Assembly: GCF_001443605.1 (NCBI RefSeq)
Contig: NZ_CP013118.1
Location: forward strand, 3,343,501 to 3,407,500
DNA from: Salinivirga cyanobacteriivorans
GTDB lineage: Bacteria > Bacteroidota > Bacteroidia > Bacteroidales > Salinivirgaceae
DNA length: 64,000 nt
Direction of reading: 5' to 3'
Shown: piece by piece, positions 46,397-54,946 of the stretch
How positions within the stretch are numbered: position 1 is the stretch's first letter
Layout of the letters: each line of letters opens with the position of its first letter
Made by a program: the position numbers and the translations under genes
The notes under the pieces: model-generated
What the model was told of the DNA's origin: nothing
What the model saw: only the letters and a program-made list of their open reading frames with translations
The model's database searches: none

Positions 46397-47894
46397 GGTA
46401 GTGTCCAGATTAGTGTGTCTGGGTTGACCTATTATTAGTAATGCATTCTTTCAATACAAACTTATATTTTTTTCGTTGATTTATTTGTTCTAAATGCTTT
46501 TAAAATTTGACGAAGGATGTTGTCAATAGTGGCTTAGGTGTTGTGTAGTGGCATGTGGGGCCACTTGTCTTGCTCTTGACAACTTTCCTAGTCAAATTAA
46601 TTTTGCATTTGAGATAATAAATCAAATCCAGGTTAATATTTGTTTGCTAATAGTTTTTCTTCATATCTAAAATTATAAATAGGATATGAGTAATGACCCT
46701 CTGTTTGTTCTTTTGCCACACTTGTTATCAGTGATAGAACTGCCTCTTCAGATGGTAATGCACCTCTTATTTTCAATGTTCTTCTGGCGCTTTTATTAAA
46801 TCGCTCTATCCAGTTGGTCGTATAAAGCATACGACGTATTCTGACATCGTAATCTAAAAAGGTTAAATATGGGTAAATATCCAGGTTATCAAGATATTGC
46901 CCAAAAGACCTGTATTTCTTTCGCCATTTTTCTTTAAATTCTTTAAATTTTGACACAGCTATAGCTTTGTTATGGTGCGGATCAGCAGCACTGAGAACTT
47001 CTCTAAAGTCATTAGCAACCTCTTTTTTATCACTCATGCGGACATAACTTAATAGGTTACGTTGCAAGTGTAAAATGCATTTCTGATGCGGGCAACTAAA
47101 TTTTTTTGCTATGCTCTTATCAATACCGCTTAGAGCGTCTGATATTATAATACCAACAGTCTCTATTCCTCTTGCTTTGATTTGATCAAATATTATTTCC
47201 CATGAATTAGCTGATTCTACGGGAAAATTAACGATAGATATGACTTCTCGCTTAAAATCTTCACGCAAGCCAAGAATGATATAAAAACATTCTGTTTCAT
47301 ATTTATTTCCTCTTTTTAATTTTACATGAAGGCCGTCAATATAAAGTGCAAGATAATGGGAGTCCAGTTCTCTGTTTCTCCATGCTTGCATTTGATCATA
47401 AAAACTGGTACTAATATCACTAATCTTACTTTTACAATAATGTCCGCCATAAATGGTATCCATGACTGAGGATATATCACGCGTGGTTAAACCTTTTGAA
47501 TATAGCTTAAAGGAGACTTCTTTTAAGTAAGATTCTTGTTCTCGAAATATAGCTAATATTTTTGGAGTAAATTGACTTAAGCGATCTCTAGGGACTTGCA
47601 GCTCAAGTTGGTGTCCATGACCTAAGGCACTTAGGGGTCTGTAACCATTTCCCTTGTTGCTTTTTGCTCCTGACAGAAAGGCTTCCCGTTCTGAATACAT
47701 CATTGCATTTAAGACCATCTCCATTACATCATGAAGACCATTTTCTCGTGAAATAAACTTGCTTAATACTTCTTCTGTTTGTTTCTTTGTAAACATCATG
47801 GTTTCTGACTTTTATTGTTTTACTTTTTAATTCATTGCAAAACTAATAATAGTTGGGAACCATGTGTTTTAGACACACTTTTTTGGACGGTATG
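46397..47894 (-). mobile_element. Complete IS256-family insertion sequence
   Basis: 1498 bp with imperfect terminal inverted repeats sharing GTCC and AGTGTGTCT at matching distances from each end, and a perfect 8-bp target duplication CTTCATCA (46389-46396 and 47895-47902); 8 bp is the usual IS256 value. The target is repeat unit 2, whose empty-site sequence is preserved in unit 1 (ccacttcatcaacgac). One transposase gene fills most of it. Between the transposase stop and the left end, 46503-46598 forms nested inverted repeats. Confidence 0.93.
46633..47799 (-). CDS. IS256-family transposase
   Basis: 388 residues, full length for the family. DDE catalytic residues are visible: Asp in LALYIDGLHVKLKRG, Asp in VGIIISDALSGID, and Glu in TTNWIERFNKSARR; the CPHQKCILHLQRN segment near the second Asp is the conserved C/H motif of MULE-type transposases. 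The N-terminal part (SALGHGHQLELQVPRDR) is the usual DNA-binding region. The frame is intact, so the element is probably active or recently so. Confidence 0.95.
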   Translation of the reverse strand: MMFTKKQTEEVLSKFISRENGLHDVMEMVLNAMMYSEREAFLSGAKSNKGNGYRPLSALGHGHQLELQVPRDRLSQFTPKILAIFREQESYLKEVSFKLYSKGLTTRDISSVMDTIYGGHYCKSKISDISTSFYDQMQAWRNRELDSHYLALYIDGLHVKLKRGNKYETECFYIILGLREDFKREVISIVNFPVESANSWEIIFDQIKARGIETVGIIISDALSGIDKSIAKKFSCPHQKCILHLQRNLLSYVRMSDKKEVANDFREVLSAADPHHNKAIAVSKFKEFKEKWRKKYRSFGQYLDNLDIYPYLTFLDYDVRIRRMLYTTNWIERFNKSARRTLKIRGALPSEEAVLSLITSVAKEQTEGHYSYPIYNFRYEEKLLANKY

Positions 47895-48110
47895 CTTCAT
47901 CAACGACAAGGCCCAAAGTGGGCTGGCCTGATCAAATTATTCGTAAACTTCCCGTTTTTCACGGGACAGGCTGTGAGGGCTAAAGCCGTTGGCGGGCCAG
48001 CGCCAGGGTGAATGTTCTACTCGAATTAATCCAAAAAATGATTGTAATCAAATATAATCATTTCATGTATCACCTTTATGCCATTCAAAAAGATCATGCT
48101 GATGGGAGAG

Positions 48111-48178
48111 GGTAAAAAAAACCACTGGCCACCGAAGACATCGATCAATAACGTAAAACTATATTAGTGGCCAATGGT
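48111..48178 (-). terminator. Terminator of the glucan operon, present three times in the array
   Basis: On the minus strand ACCATTGGCCAC pairs with GTGGCCAGTGGT across a ~34-base loop, followed by eight T's; it begins 14 bases after the phosphorylase stop. The same structure sits in unit 1 (about 45404-45473) and unit 2 (about 46003-46077). Confidence 0.75.
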
Positions 48179-48191
48179 TCAACAAACACAC

Positions 48192-51100
48192 TTAGAAATT
48201 TTGCCTGACTTCTATTTTAGAAATTTGATTTGTTCGTTTAAAGAGTATTTCAGAGATTTTAGCATTTAAGGTCTTCCCTTCAATGGTCTCTTTTTTATTA
48301 TTGCTGTAAAATATCGTAATATTTTCATTCTTTGATTTGCTGTATATTATTGGAACCTGGCAAAAGGTAAAACAGAGTTCATCCCGGTCTACGGATGTTT
48401 TTTGCTGTGCTCCTTCCGCATCGAAATATTCAAAAGTTCCCGGTTCCTGCATAAATTCAGCGGGGTTTAAGAATTCGGGTTCAAACGTCAAAGCAGCATC
48501 TTCCACTTTTATTCCCAGTTCGGACCAGCGATTTAGAATATCTTCTTTTACCTGGCCGGTCATGCCTGGTTGTTGTGCGCCTTTATGGCCCGGGGTATGT
48601 GAATATGGGTCGGTTGGAAATGCTCCATAAAGTTCCGGCGATTTATTAATACCAATACCTGCCCTTATTTCGTAATAATGGTCGATCATTTTACCGACAA
48701 TGGCATGGTCGGTTTGCGTTTCTCTGGCCCAAATAATATTTTCCTGTACTGCAAGCAAGAGTTTAGAGACCATATGCCAGTAGATGCTTCCCAGCCCTTC
48801 GTAACCGAAGAATGTGCCGGAGCGGCCTGTAAAGGCTTTATGATTGAATATTTGTTCGAAAATAGCGAGATAATCTTCGTATTCCTTTTCAACCATCTCT
48901 TTACAAGAGGTTTTACTCAGTTTATGCAGTGCTTCTTTAAGATCTTCGGCATTATGGAAGTTACCGTTAAAATGGAAGTTTCCATTGATGTCTTTTTTTA
49001 TGATAGACTGGTTACCTGCTTTTATCATGGTTTTGGCCAGCTTCGATTTGTCGATAAACTTAGCCGGGATCAGGTTTTTAGATAAGAATCGTGGCAGGTC
49101 TCTGTCCGGATACAGAATATAACTATACTGATCGGGCCGGTACATTTTGCTGTTTTTCAGGGCATCTAAAACAGAGAGGGCTTCTTCTGGCTTGAGCAGC
49201 CCTGATGATAATACAGCAACCTGGCCTTCGAGCATCTCATAAAGGGGCTTAATACTTATTGATTGTGTACCAAACTCTACCAGGTTGTATGCATGGTAAA
49301 GTCCATCTTTTCGCTTGTTGGCATTAATCGAGTGATTGATATATTTTAACGCCAACTCTAAAAATGACTGTATTTGTGAGGCACTTAGTGATTTTGTGCC
49401 AGCATAAAAACCTGCATAGGCTTCCTCGCGGTATTTTTCTCCCAGGTACCCCAATTCATCAGTAATGTTTCGCCGGTTTTTATTGTTGATATTTTTATTG
49501 AGCTTAGGCTCATGTTTTTCAAGCACTGACACGATGCCTTCCATAAAAGCAATAACCGGTTTGTTGATAGCAAAGCTTGTTTTGCCATCATTGCTTAGCA
49601 GATTCAAAAAGAAGGTTGCATAGCGACGCATGTAATAAAGCGTTACCATTGATACGCCATTTCCAACCAGGGCATTGTTGGCATCGTTCCATTCGGGACG
49701 TTGCGTATTGAGCCAAATACCGGCTTCGGGAATGAAGTTCGACATTTTGGTTAGCAATGGTACAAGTATTTTTTCTGTAAGATTGGCTTTAGTTAAATGG
49801 CCATGCTGGTCAAATACCAGTTTCCCATCAGCTCCAATCTGTTTTTCTCTTCTGAGTATTTGATTTTCTTTCTCATTTTCAAACTCAATTGTGCTTTGTG
49901 GGTTTTCTACGATCTGCTCATATTTTTTGATGCGATAAGGTACATTGGCATATACAAAATATGGGGCCGCAAGGAATTTTTTGAATTCCTTTTTTTGAAA
50001 TTTTTGGGCCAGCTCCATTAGTTTCAGAAGGTAAATTATCTGATGGTCGCCCCAGTAACCAATAAATGACCATGGATCTTCAGGGTCGATAACTTCCCAG
50101 TCGATTCCATTGCGTGTAATGTGGTATGGGTTGTAACCATCTATGGTGGAGGCGTTAACGAATTTTGTAATCATTGAGAGTATAAAACCCGGGAAGGAAT
50201 AACCCAGTGCTTCCCAATTTTGAAAAATATCGCGCCAGTTGCCTTCGTAGCTTTTGATGTAAGAGCCGTCCGGGTTTTTACCGGGAATGGAAAATTTGTT
50301 CCACGGCCTGCTCGGATCGCCATGTCGGCGGCTAAACGTTAATGGGAGATATTCGTATGCTATGCGTATAAGATCGCTATTGCCACTTTTTTCTGCTTTT
50401 TCCAGCAGTACAAAGTAATTCAGCGAATCATCGAATTGATTGAAAAAATCCTGGTATTTGTCTGCTATGCTTTGGTTAAAGGTATGAACAAAATCTATAA
50501 GGTCGGCTTTTTCTATTCTGTACTGGTCCTCAAATACTCCTCCACGCATGATATTGAACAATACATTTGAGAAATGGCGGCCAACACTTAGCTCATCGGC
50601 TGTTTTTTGCAAGCCATCGGCTGTAGCCACCAGTTTTTTGAGCATTGTGGTGCCTTTATCAATATCGGCGATCAGCATTGACTCAATCTTTGCGGGGTCA
50701 AGTTTGAGCTGTTCTATTAGTTCATATATTTTGACGTGATCCTGCTCTACATCTGCAACTATATGCCATTGTTTATATTCCTGGCTGTTAAGCGTAATCC
50801 GGCTGTTGATGAAATATGCACCGGGCTCAGCTCTCATATCTGTCTCTTTTTTGAGTTTGTTGTCTTTCCTGAAATCATCAAGTTGCAGCGAAGAGAGTAA
50901 TATGTTATTTGGTTTAAGGCCAGTGCTCCATACTGTTGTGGCTTTTAAGGCTTCACTTGGTTCTGCTTTGTCAATAATCATGGCGCTAAGTGAATATATA
51001 CCAAGCTTAACCATATTAACAAGTTCATTCCTTTTGTAGGCATTGGCCAGGTTGCTTGTGCCGTTCTGTAAGTCAGCACCCACTCCAAAAGGTAAAATGT

Positions 51101-51644
51101 TTTGTATACCGTCAAGTATCTCTACAGTTACTTGTTTGTGATTGAGATTTTGTATTTCAGAGGTTTTAATAAATCCGTATTTATCAGAAACCTGCCAGGT
51201 ATACAGGAATGTAAGAGATAAAGCTTCATTGGTTTCTTCAAATATGATTTTATTACCTGCAAAGTTTTTGTATAGATTTCTGGTAATGGGGTAAATACCT
51301 TCGTACCTGCATGAGAATGGCTCCCAAAGGTGGACCTCATTATCCGTGTGGATTTTTAGAATTGTCTTACTACCAGTGTTTTCCGAATTGTTTGTTATTT
51401 TATCGTCCGTATAATAAGGGAAAAGCGCAAGATCTGCGCTTTTCCTTCCGGCAGATAATCCACCGTTTGATGAAATGAAAAACCAATGATCAGTATGGCT
51501 GACCATACTGATGAAAAATGGTCGGATTTGATCGTAATTACTTATTTTATAAAATTTTTCATTATTCGATTCTATGTATTCTCCTTCTGAACGAGAAACT
51601 CTATTATTTAAGGGCGTATGATTTAAATATGTGTGGTTCTTCAT
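48192..51644 (-). CDS. Beta-1,3-oligoglucan phosphorylase, GH94-clan (GH149-like)
   Basis: 1150 residues without signal peptide, so cytoplasmic. It has the GH94-clan plan: an N-terminal beta-sandwich (about 20-310), a helical linker and an (alpha/alpha)6 barrel (about 350-1000). The catalytic general acid is most likely Asp654 in RPEWNDANNALVG, the equivalent of the WND motif of cellobiose phosphorylases. Other conserved blocks are RRHGDPSRPWNKFSI and PWSFIGYWGDHQIIY. The size exceeds GH94 disaccharide phosphorylases and fits GH149 (or GH161) beta-1,3-oligoglucan phosphorylases, which release glucose-1-phosphate; GH16/GH3 neighbours support this. The last codons (VRQNF) and stop lie in repeat unit 3. 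Starts 156 bases after the GH3 gene, likely same operon. Confidence 0.8.
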   Translation of the reverse strand: MKNHTYLNHTPLNNRVSRSEGEYIESNNEKFYKISNYDQIRPFFISMVSHTDHWFFISSNGGLSAGRKSADLALFPYYTDDKITNNSENTGSKTILKIHTDNEVHLWEPFSCRYEGIYPITRNLYKNFAGNKIIFEETNEALSLTFLYTWQVSDKYGFIKTSEIQNLNHKQVTVEILDGIQNILPFGVGADLQNGTSNLANAYKRNELVNMVKLGIYSLSAMIIDKAEPSEALKATTVWSTGLKPNNILLSSLQLDDFRKDNKLKKETDMRAEPGAYFINSRITLNSQEYKQWHIVADVEQDHVKIYELIEQLKLDPAKIESMLIADIDKGTTMLKKLVATADGLQKTADELSVGRHFSNVLFNIMRGGVFEDQYRIEKADLIDFVHTFNQSIADKYQDFFNQFDDSLNYFVLLEKAEKSGNSDLIRIAYEYLPLTFSRRHGDPSRPWNKFSIPGKNPDGSYIKSYEGNWRDIFQNWEALGYSFPGFILSMITKFVNASTIDGYNPYHITRNGIDWEVIDPEDPWSFIGYWGDHQIIYLLKLMELAQKFQKKEFKKFLAAPYFVYANVPYRIKKYEQIVENPQSTIEFENEKENQILRREKQIGADGKLVFDQHGHLTKANLTEKILVPLLTKMSNFIPEAGIWLNTQRPEWNDANNALVGNGVSMVTLYYMRRYATFFLNLLSNDGKTSFAINKPVIAFMEGIVSVLEKHEPKLNKNINNKNRRNITDELGYLGEKYREEAYAGFYAGTKSLSASQIQSFLELALKYINHSINANKRKDGLYHAYNLVEFGTQSISIKPLYEMLEGQVAVLSSGLLKPEEALSVLDALKNSKMYRPDQYSYILYPDRDLPRFLSKNLIPAKFIDKSKLAKTMIKAGNQSIIKKDINGNFHFNGNFHNAEDLKEALHKLSKTSCKEMVEKEYEDYLAIFEQIFNHKAFTGRSGTFFGYEGLGSIYWHMVSKLLLAVQENIIWARETQTDHAIVGKMIDHYYEIRAGIGINKSPELYGAFPTDPYSHTPGHKGAQQPGMTGQVKEDILNRWSELGIKVEDAALTFEPEFLNPAEFMQEPGTFEYFDAEGAQQKTSVDRDELCFTFCQVPIIYSKSKNENITIFYSNNKKETIEGKTLNAKISEILFKRTNQISKIEVRQNF

Positions 51645-51800
51645 CTGGTTATAGTTTTGATATTTTTGATCAGATGCAATTCATAATGAATTTTAATCAT
51701 TTCGTGTACCATGATATTCTGGTAATGGTTACACGTGTTTGCGATTCTAACTTAACAGTTTCTGACTTTTAAGTCTATTTTACTTTATTCCTCAGAATTA

Positions 51801-53645
51801 TTAATTATCGTTTTTTTTAAAATCCTGGTATGATAATCCATAACCTATTTCATATAATGGGTTTACTTCCTCATTCCAGAAATTTGGTCCGTATTTACCA
51901 TTGAAATCTTCCACAGATACAGGCCAGGAGTGGGGCAGTTTGCCCGTAAAGTTATATGCTCCAAAAAGTACCTGAGCTACACCATCTCCTTCGGATCCGG
52001 GTAACCATGCTGCAACAAAGGCATCAGATTCGGCAATTTCTTCGGTTACAACCAACGGTCGTCCTGAAATTAAGACGATGACTGTTTTTATATCTTTTTT
52101 ATTGTATGCTTCAATGTATGCTTTATGTTTTTCTGTTAGCGTAAATGAACAAGTTCCACGTTCGTCGCCAATATCTCCAAAAAACTCGGCATAAGGTTTT
52201 TCTCCAACTACAATTATTGCCCAATCGGCATCTGCATGCACACCTGTTCCTGTGGTGTCGTAAGCAACTTTACCTTCGGCCATTTCTTTTATTCCTGTAA
52301 GTATGGAGGTTGCACCCTCGTAGTTTCTGCTTACACCCTGCCAGCGAATGGTCCAGCCGCCAGATTGTAATCCTGTATTATCGGCATGTTCTCCCACAAC
52401 TACAATTTTTTCGGCATCCGTGGGTATTGGTAGTGTTTTGTCGTTATTTTTTAACAATACCATTGATTCACGTACAGCCTGACGGGCTTTAGCTCTATGT
52501 TTTTCAGTGCCAATTTTTTTAGTGAGGGTGGTGTCCGGAAACGGGTGGTCGAAAAGGCCAAGGCGAAATTTCTGTCTCAATATTCTTCTCACAGCGTCGT
52601 CAATACGGGTCATTGGTACGGATCCGTTTTCAACACCTGCTTTTAAACCTTTTTGAAATCCGTCCATATCCCCATCTACAGCCATAACCATATCTACACC
52701 GGCATTAATTACATCATTTTTGCCAAAGCGTGAATATCCTTTCCAATCAGTTACCACTATACCATCGAAATTCATCCCTTTTTTCAGGGTGTCGGTAATT
52801 AGTGGTTTATGTGCATGCATCGAGATTCCTGACAGATAGTTAAAGCCCACCATTATTGCTCCAATACCTGCATTTACAGCATCGCGGTATGGAGGTAAAA
52901 GACGTTTACTTACTTCCTGTATGCTTAAGGTAGTGTTTCCGCCCTCTTTACCATATTCGGTGGATCCGTCTCCAACATAATGTTTGGCTGTAGCCATTAC
53001 CGTTGTTTTGTCTGACAGGTTACCCTGATGTCCTTTTACTGAGGCTTTTGTAAATTCGCGAGTAAGTTCAGTACTTTCGGCAAATGCTTCGTACACACGT
53101 CCCCATTTTTCATTATAGGGAATCGATATGCATGGTGAGAAGGTCCAGTTAAAACCCGTACCCTGCATTTCGAGTGCTGTAATTCCAGCGGCTTCTTCTA
53201 CCAGCTCTGCATTTTGTGTGGCTCCCAATCCTATGTTGTGCGGAAAAATGGTGGCGCCTTCAAAGGTGTTTTGTCCATGTATTGCATCTACCCCAAAAAG
53301 CAATGGTATACCTAATCTGGAATCCAGTGCTTGTTTTTGCAATTCAATGAAGCGCGCCTGCCATTCTTCTGCAGTATTCCCCGGTGTGGGGCCATCAGTA
53401 TGTATTATGGATCCTACAGATCCTGATTTAATATCCTCTGGTGAAAATTCGTCAAAATGCCTGATCTGGGTCATTTGCCCTATTTTTTCATCAAGGGTCA
53501 TTTTAGCCAGTAATGTTGCTACTTTTTGTTCTATAATGGCTTCTTCTGACTCTTTGGTACATGAAATTGATATACCAAGGCTCAGTATCACGAGTAAAAG
53601 CAGCCCAGTGCTGAGCTTATTAACTATTTGTTTATTTTCTTTCAT
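51801..53645 (-). CDS. GH3 beta-glucosidase lipoprotein
   Basis: About 614 residues from the ATG at 53645 (MKENKQIVNKLSTGLLLL; an in-frame ATG at 53657 adds four). Lipoprotein signal ends in LGISISC. The two-domain GH3 core is present: KHYVGDGSTEYGKEGGNT, the nucleophile Asp in DGIVVTDWKGYSRF, and the second domain with VVVGEHADNTGLQSGGWTIRW and LPGSEGDGVAQVLFG. No fibronectin domain. It removes glucose from the non-reducing end of beta-glucan oligosaccharides; laminari-oligosaccharides are likely in this locus. The reading frame overlaps the upstream GH16 by 14 bases, implying translational coupling. Confidence 0.93.
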   Translation of the reverse strand: MKENKQIVNKLSTGLLLLVILSLGISISCTKESEEAIIEQKVATLLAKMTLDEKIGQMTQIRHFDEFSPEDIKSGSVGSIIHTDGPTPGNTAEEWQARFIELQKQALDSRLGIPLLFGVDAIHGQNTFEGATIFPHNIGLGATQNAELVEEAAGITALEMQGTGFNWTFSPCISIPYNEKWGRVYEAFAESTELTREFTKASVKGHQGNLSDKTTVMATAKHYVGDGSTEYGKEGGNTTLSIQEVSKRLLPPYRDAVNAGIGAIMVGFNYLSGISMHAHKPLITDTLKKGMNFDGIVVTDWKGYSRFGKNDVINAGVDMVMAVDGDMDGFQKGLKAGVENGSVPMTRIDDAVRRILRQKFRLGLFDHPFPDTTLTKKIGTEKHRAKARQAVRESMVLLKNNDKTLPIPTDAEKIVVVGEHADNTGLQSGGWTIRWQGVSRNYEGATSILTGIKEMAEGKVAYDTTGTGVHADADWAIIVVGEKPYAEFFGDIGDERGTCSFTLTEKHKAYIEAYNKKDIKTVIVLISGRPLVVTEEIAESDAFVAAWLPGSEGDGVAQVLFGAYNFTGKLPHSWPVSVEDFNGKYGPNFWNEEVNPLYEIGYGLSYQDFKKNDN

Positions 53646-54918
53646 AAACCCTGACATAATCGATGATCATTTTTTGTGAAGTAACGGTTTCGTCTATACC
53701 CTGGGCGCCTCCCCAGCCTCCGCCCATGGCCAGGTTGAGTATGATGTTGTGTGGCTTGTCAAATGGCCATGAAAGTTCTGTACTGTTGTCATCATAAGTA
53801 AAGTAATGATTACCATCTACAAAAGCCTTAATGTACTCAGGGGTCCATTCAACCGCGTAGGTATGGTACTTATTGTTCATGTTTTCTACTGGTGTAGTTG
53901 CTGTAGGCTGGTTACCAAGCTTAAAGTAATAAGCTCCGCTGTGAGCCGATGCATGGGCTATACCATCACCTGTTTCGTTATCCATTTCGTAACCAACACT
54001 TTCTAAAATGTCTATTTCACCGCAGTAGGGCCATGAAAGTTCATCTATATAATCATCGCCAAGTGTCCAACCTGCTGCCCAATTTCCTCTGTGGGCCGGT
54101 ACCTTGGCGCGAAATTCAATTTTTCCATATTGAAAGCTCACTTTTTCCCGGGTTGTGAGCCGTGCTGAAGTCCATTCTTGCCCCATGTCGTTTTTATGGG
54201 CTTCAATAATGAGGTTCCCGTCTTCAATGCGTGCATTTTTTTCCCGGTGGTTGGTATAATATTGGGGTTCATAGTTACCCCAACCCCAATTGCCTTCGTC
54301 AAAAGTCCATTTTGTAGTATCAATTTTGCTTCCTTCAAACTCATCGGCCCATACCACGCTCCACTCATCGCCATTGGTGTTTTGAACCATTTTGCGTGGT
54401 GTCTCGCGATATTTTTTCACCATGGTAAACTTTACCCAATCAACTTTTAGTGCGTTGTTTGTATGGAGCTTAATTTTATGCAGCCCTTTGTTCATGGGAG
54501 CACCAACTCTATTTACCGTTACCAGTGAATCTTGTTTTGCAGCAATTTTAATGTTTCCGGAGATATTGTATGTCCGGTCATCTTTGTTGTCGTAATAGTC
54601 TTCTATCCAAATAATGGGCTCTTCGTCTGATGCTTTGGCGGTTCTGATCTCTATTTTGTATCGACCGGCCTGCGCTATATTCGCATCCAAAGCTATCCAT
54701 CCTTCTTCTTTAATGTGGATAATTTTACTGTTATCTTGACGTGTCGCTTCAATTGCTCCTTGTGCATCGTGGTTGCTTTCAGCTTCAATAAAAACCGTTG
54801 TTTTATTGGCTTCATTTTTTTCTTGTCGGGGTTCCTCTTTGGAGGATTTTCCATTACAAGCGTTAAGGCTTATTAATGCAGCAAGGAGTGCTAGAGTAAA
54901 TAGATTGGTACGTGCCAT
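53632..54918 (-). CDS. GH16 beta-glucanase lipoprotein with N-terminal CBM6-like domain
   Basis: 428 residues with lipobox LISLNAC (Cys21). Residues ~42-165 form a beta-sandwich resembling CBM6 (FIEAESNHDAQGAIEAT start). The GH16 domain begins at DEWSVVWADEFEG; the catalytic EIDxxE is Glu301-Asp303-Glu306 in WPYCGEIDILESVGYE. The WPxCGEIDI-ExxG form is typical of laminarinases. Anchored in the outer membrane facing periplasm or surface. Ends inside the GH3 start; upstream is the MFS gene (28 bases). Confidence 0.93.
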   Translation of the reverse strand: MARTNLFTLALLAALISLNACNGKSSKEEPRQEKNEANKTTVFIEAESNHDAQGAIEATRQDNSKIIHIKEEGWIALDANIAQAGRYKIEIRTAKASDEEPIIWIEDYYDNKDDRTYNISGNIKIAAKQDSLVTVNRVGAPMNKGLHKIKLHTNNALKVDWVKFTMVKKYRETPRKMVQNTNGDEWSVVWADEFEGSKIDTTKWTFDEGNWGWGNYEPQYYTNHREKNARIEDGNLIIEAHKNDMGQEWTSARLTTREKVSFQYGKIEFRAKVPAHRGNWAAGWTLGDDYIDELSWPYCGEIDILESVGYEMDNETGDGIAHASAHSGAYYFKLGNQPTATTPVENMNNKYHTYAVEWTPEYIKAFVDGNHYFTYDDNSTELSWPFDKPHNIILNLAMGGGWGGAQGIDETVTSQKMIIDYVRVYERK

Positions 54919-54946
54919 TGCTATTATATTTTTATGTTTTACTTTT

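Larger units (their letters stand above)
45331..48210. repeat. Tandem array of ~600-bp noncoding units
   Basis: Unit 1 is 45331-45929; unit 2 starts at 45930 (period 599), is split by the IS256 element, and resumes at 47895 up to 48036; a partial unit 3 runs 48037-48210 into the end of the phosphorylase gene. Each unit has the same order: an AATGATT...AATCATT inverted repeat, a 58-bp inverted repeat that works as a terminator, ACCGATTTTTTCTGAAAAATCGGT-type and CCTACTTTTTTT/AAAAAAAGTAGG hairpins, and a G+C-rich stretch with CCCGT/ACGGG and GGCG/CGCC hairpins. Units differ at a few bases; units 2 and 3 are closest. No convincing ORF is present. Confidence 0.9.

Noticed and set aside
47811-47835. 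Similarity of the IS256 leader to sequence at ~51757 (GTTTCTGACTTTTA)
   Set aside because: Only 14 matching bases in AT-rich DNA; no IS end or duplication at the second site.
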